Source: Sinosporangium siamense
GTDB lineage: Bacteria; Actinomycetota; Actinomycetes; Streptosporangiales; Streptosporangiaceae
Length of the DNA stretch: 64,000 bases
Reading direction: 5' to 3'
Assembly (NCBI RefSeq): GCF_016863435.1
Contig: NZ_BOOW01000004.1
Coordinates: 62,001 to 126,000 of the forward strand
How positions within the stretch are numbered: position 1 is the stretch's first letter; each line of letters begins with the position of its first letter. Positions 63,384 to 64,000 of this stretch are shown in pieces. A program made the position numbers and the translations under genes. The notes under the pieces are model-generated. The model was not told the DNA's origin, made no database searches, and saw only the letters and a program-made list of their open reading frames with translations.

Positions 63384-63842
63384 ATGAGCAAGCAGCCCCG
63401 GTGGACGCAGACGTGGCTAGGCGGCGTACGTTCCGCCGGAGTCGACCTTGGATATCCGGGTGAGCGCCTGGGTTTCCCCGAGGAGGGGAAGGGCGCGGTG
63501 GCCGGGTTCGGCCGCCGGCTCGCGGCCCTGCTGATCGACTGGATGATCTGCACCTGGGCCATCGCGCAGGGCATCTTCAGGGTGAGCACCTATGACGCGG
63601 CATGGGTCGGGCTGCTGATCTTCGCGGTGGAGAACCTGCTGCTGGTGGGCACGATCGGCATGACCTTCGGCATGCGGCTCATGAACATCCGCGTGGCCGC
63701 ACTCGACGGCGGCGGCCCCCGGCTGGTCCCGGTGATCGTGCGCACGATCCTGCTCTGCCTGGCCCTGCCCGCTCTCCTCCTCGACCGCGACCGGCGCGGC
63801 CTGCACGACCGCGTCTCCAACACGGTGGTTCTGCGGGCTTAA
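63384..63842 (+). CDS. RDD-family membrane protein
   Basis: 152 residues from ATG 63384 with GGGAG upstream. The RDD domain is recognised by GFGRRLAALLIDWMICTWAI (Arg and Asp in helix 1), a second helix near 75-95 with GTIGMTFGMRLMNIRV, and LPALLLDRDRRGLHDRVSNT. Such proteins often neighbour glnA in actinomycetes; a transport role is assumed, not shown. Divergent from glnA, convergent with the last gene. Confidence 0.88.
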   Translation: MSKQPRWTQTWLGGVRSAGVDLGYPGERLGFPEEGKGAVAGFGRRLAALLIDWMICTWAIAQGIFRVSTYDAAWVGLLIFAVENLLLVGTIGMTFGMRLMNIRVAALDGGGPRLVPVIVRTILLCLALPALLLDRDRRGLHDRVSNTVVLRA

Positions 63843-63862
63843 GCCGTACAGTTGCGGGCGGA

Positions 63863-64000
63863 TCACGTCTTGGCGAACTGCGAACAGCTCGTGACGAGCG
63901 GTTTCTTCTCCCCCCGGTGCACATAGGTGACCCGCACCCGGTCGGCTTCGATGTCGGAGCGTGAGGCCACGGCCTCGGCGGCGGTGCAGGTCAGCTGGCC
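63863..64000 (-). CDS. C-terminal fragment of a protein running off the window
   Basis: The frame is open from the window edge to a TGA at 63863-63865, giving 45 residues (GQLTCTAAEAVASRSDIEAD, then YVHRGEKKPLVTSCSQFAKT) with two Cys. The start lies right of the window. No family assigned. Confidence 0.55.
   Translation of the reverse strand, partial: GQLTCTAAEAVASRSDIEADRVRVTYVHRGEKKPLVTSCSQFAKT

Overview
The window is high-GC actinobacterial chromosome: most codons end in G or C, GTG and TTG starts are frequent, and the genes are dense with many small antiparallel gene pairs. Actinomycete families dominate (DUF3105, Excalibur, XRE-DUF5753, DUF6879, SARP/BTAD, NpdG of the F420 pathway, kinase-WD40 fusions). 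The trio glnA, glnE and glnA2 with panB close by resembles the nitrogen/pantothenate neighbourhood of mycobacteria and streptomycetes. Overall it suggests a spore-forming actinomycete, most likely Streptosporangiales (Nonomuraea/Streptosporangium type). That placement is an inference from gene content, not a measurement.

Layout. 0-4 kb: 3' part of a DUF3105 membrane protein, alanine dehydrogenase, and an unusual secreted SecD-head/Excalibur protein. 4.4-5.9 kb: a 43-residue secreted peptide gene divergent from an XRE-TPR regulator. 6-14 kb: CopC and CopD-CtaG copper/oxidase assembly, an orphan HATPase, methionine aminopeptidase, small conserved proteins, a cyclase-family pair and LysR. 13.9-14.04 kb: four copies of a short GTACGGCGAAGCCG repeat that also occurs elsewhere in the window. 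14-24 kb: npdG, a Cys/Met PLP enzyme, a Tat-exported serine hydrolase, panB, an MFS pump with its TetR, and nadE. 23.8-29 kb: a three-gene signalling operon with a full histidine kinase, a fused SARP-receiver-LuxR regulator and a degenerate paralogous kinase. 29-32.3 kb: MFS, MarR, cupin and an ArsR-type regulator. 32.5-39.6 kb: glnA2, a 1183-residue kinase/WD40 protein, a hotdog protein and a SoxR-box-controlled oxidoreductase.

39.8-43.9 kb is an accessory island with its own base composition. It holds a duplicated small domain, DUF6879, XRE-DUF5753, and a 34-residue proline-rich Asp-Gly peptide translationally coupled to a PCMT-family methyltransferase, which is an imiditide-like RiPP candidate. 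44-52.7 kb: FUSC transporter, PASTA lipoprotein-like protein, glnE, TetR and a lipase-like hydrolase. 53-58.2 kb: a six-gene leftward operon of small-molecule enzymes (PfkB kinase, P-loop kinase, Zn-alcohol dehydrogenase, class III aminotransferase, nucleotidyltransferase) headed by a small unrecognised protein and a strong hairpin. 58.5-64 kb: MarR/hydrolase pair, nucleotidyltransferase, glnA and an RDD protein.

How genes work together. GlnA (with an adenylylation tyrosine), GlnE (the adenylyltransferase) and GlnA2 (without that tyrosine) form the ammonium assimilation core, and GlnR-like half-sites lie upstream of both synthetases. Several regulators sit beside matching palindromes (MarR at 30.9 and 59.1 kb, TetR at 19.4 kb). 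The strongest candidates for undescribed biology are the peptide/XRE-TPR pair, the Asp-Gly peptide/methyltransferase pair, the SARP-receiver fusion operon and the 53-58 kb operon.
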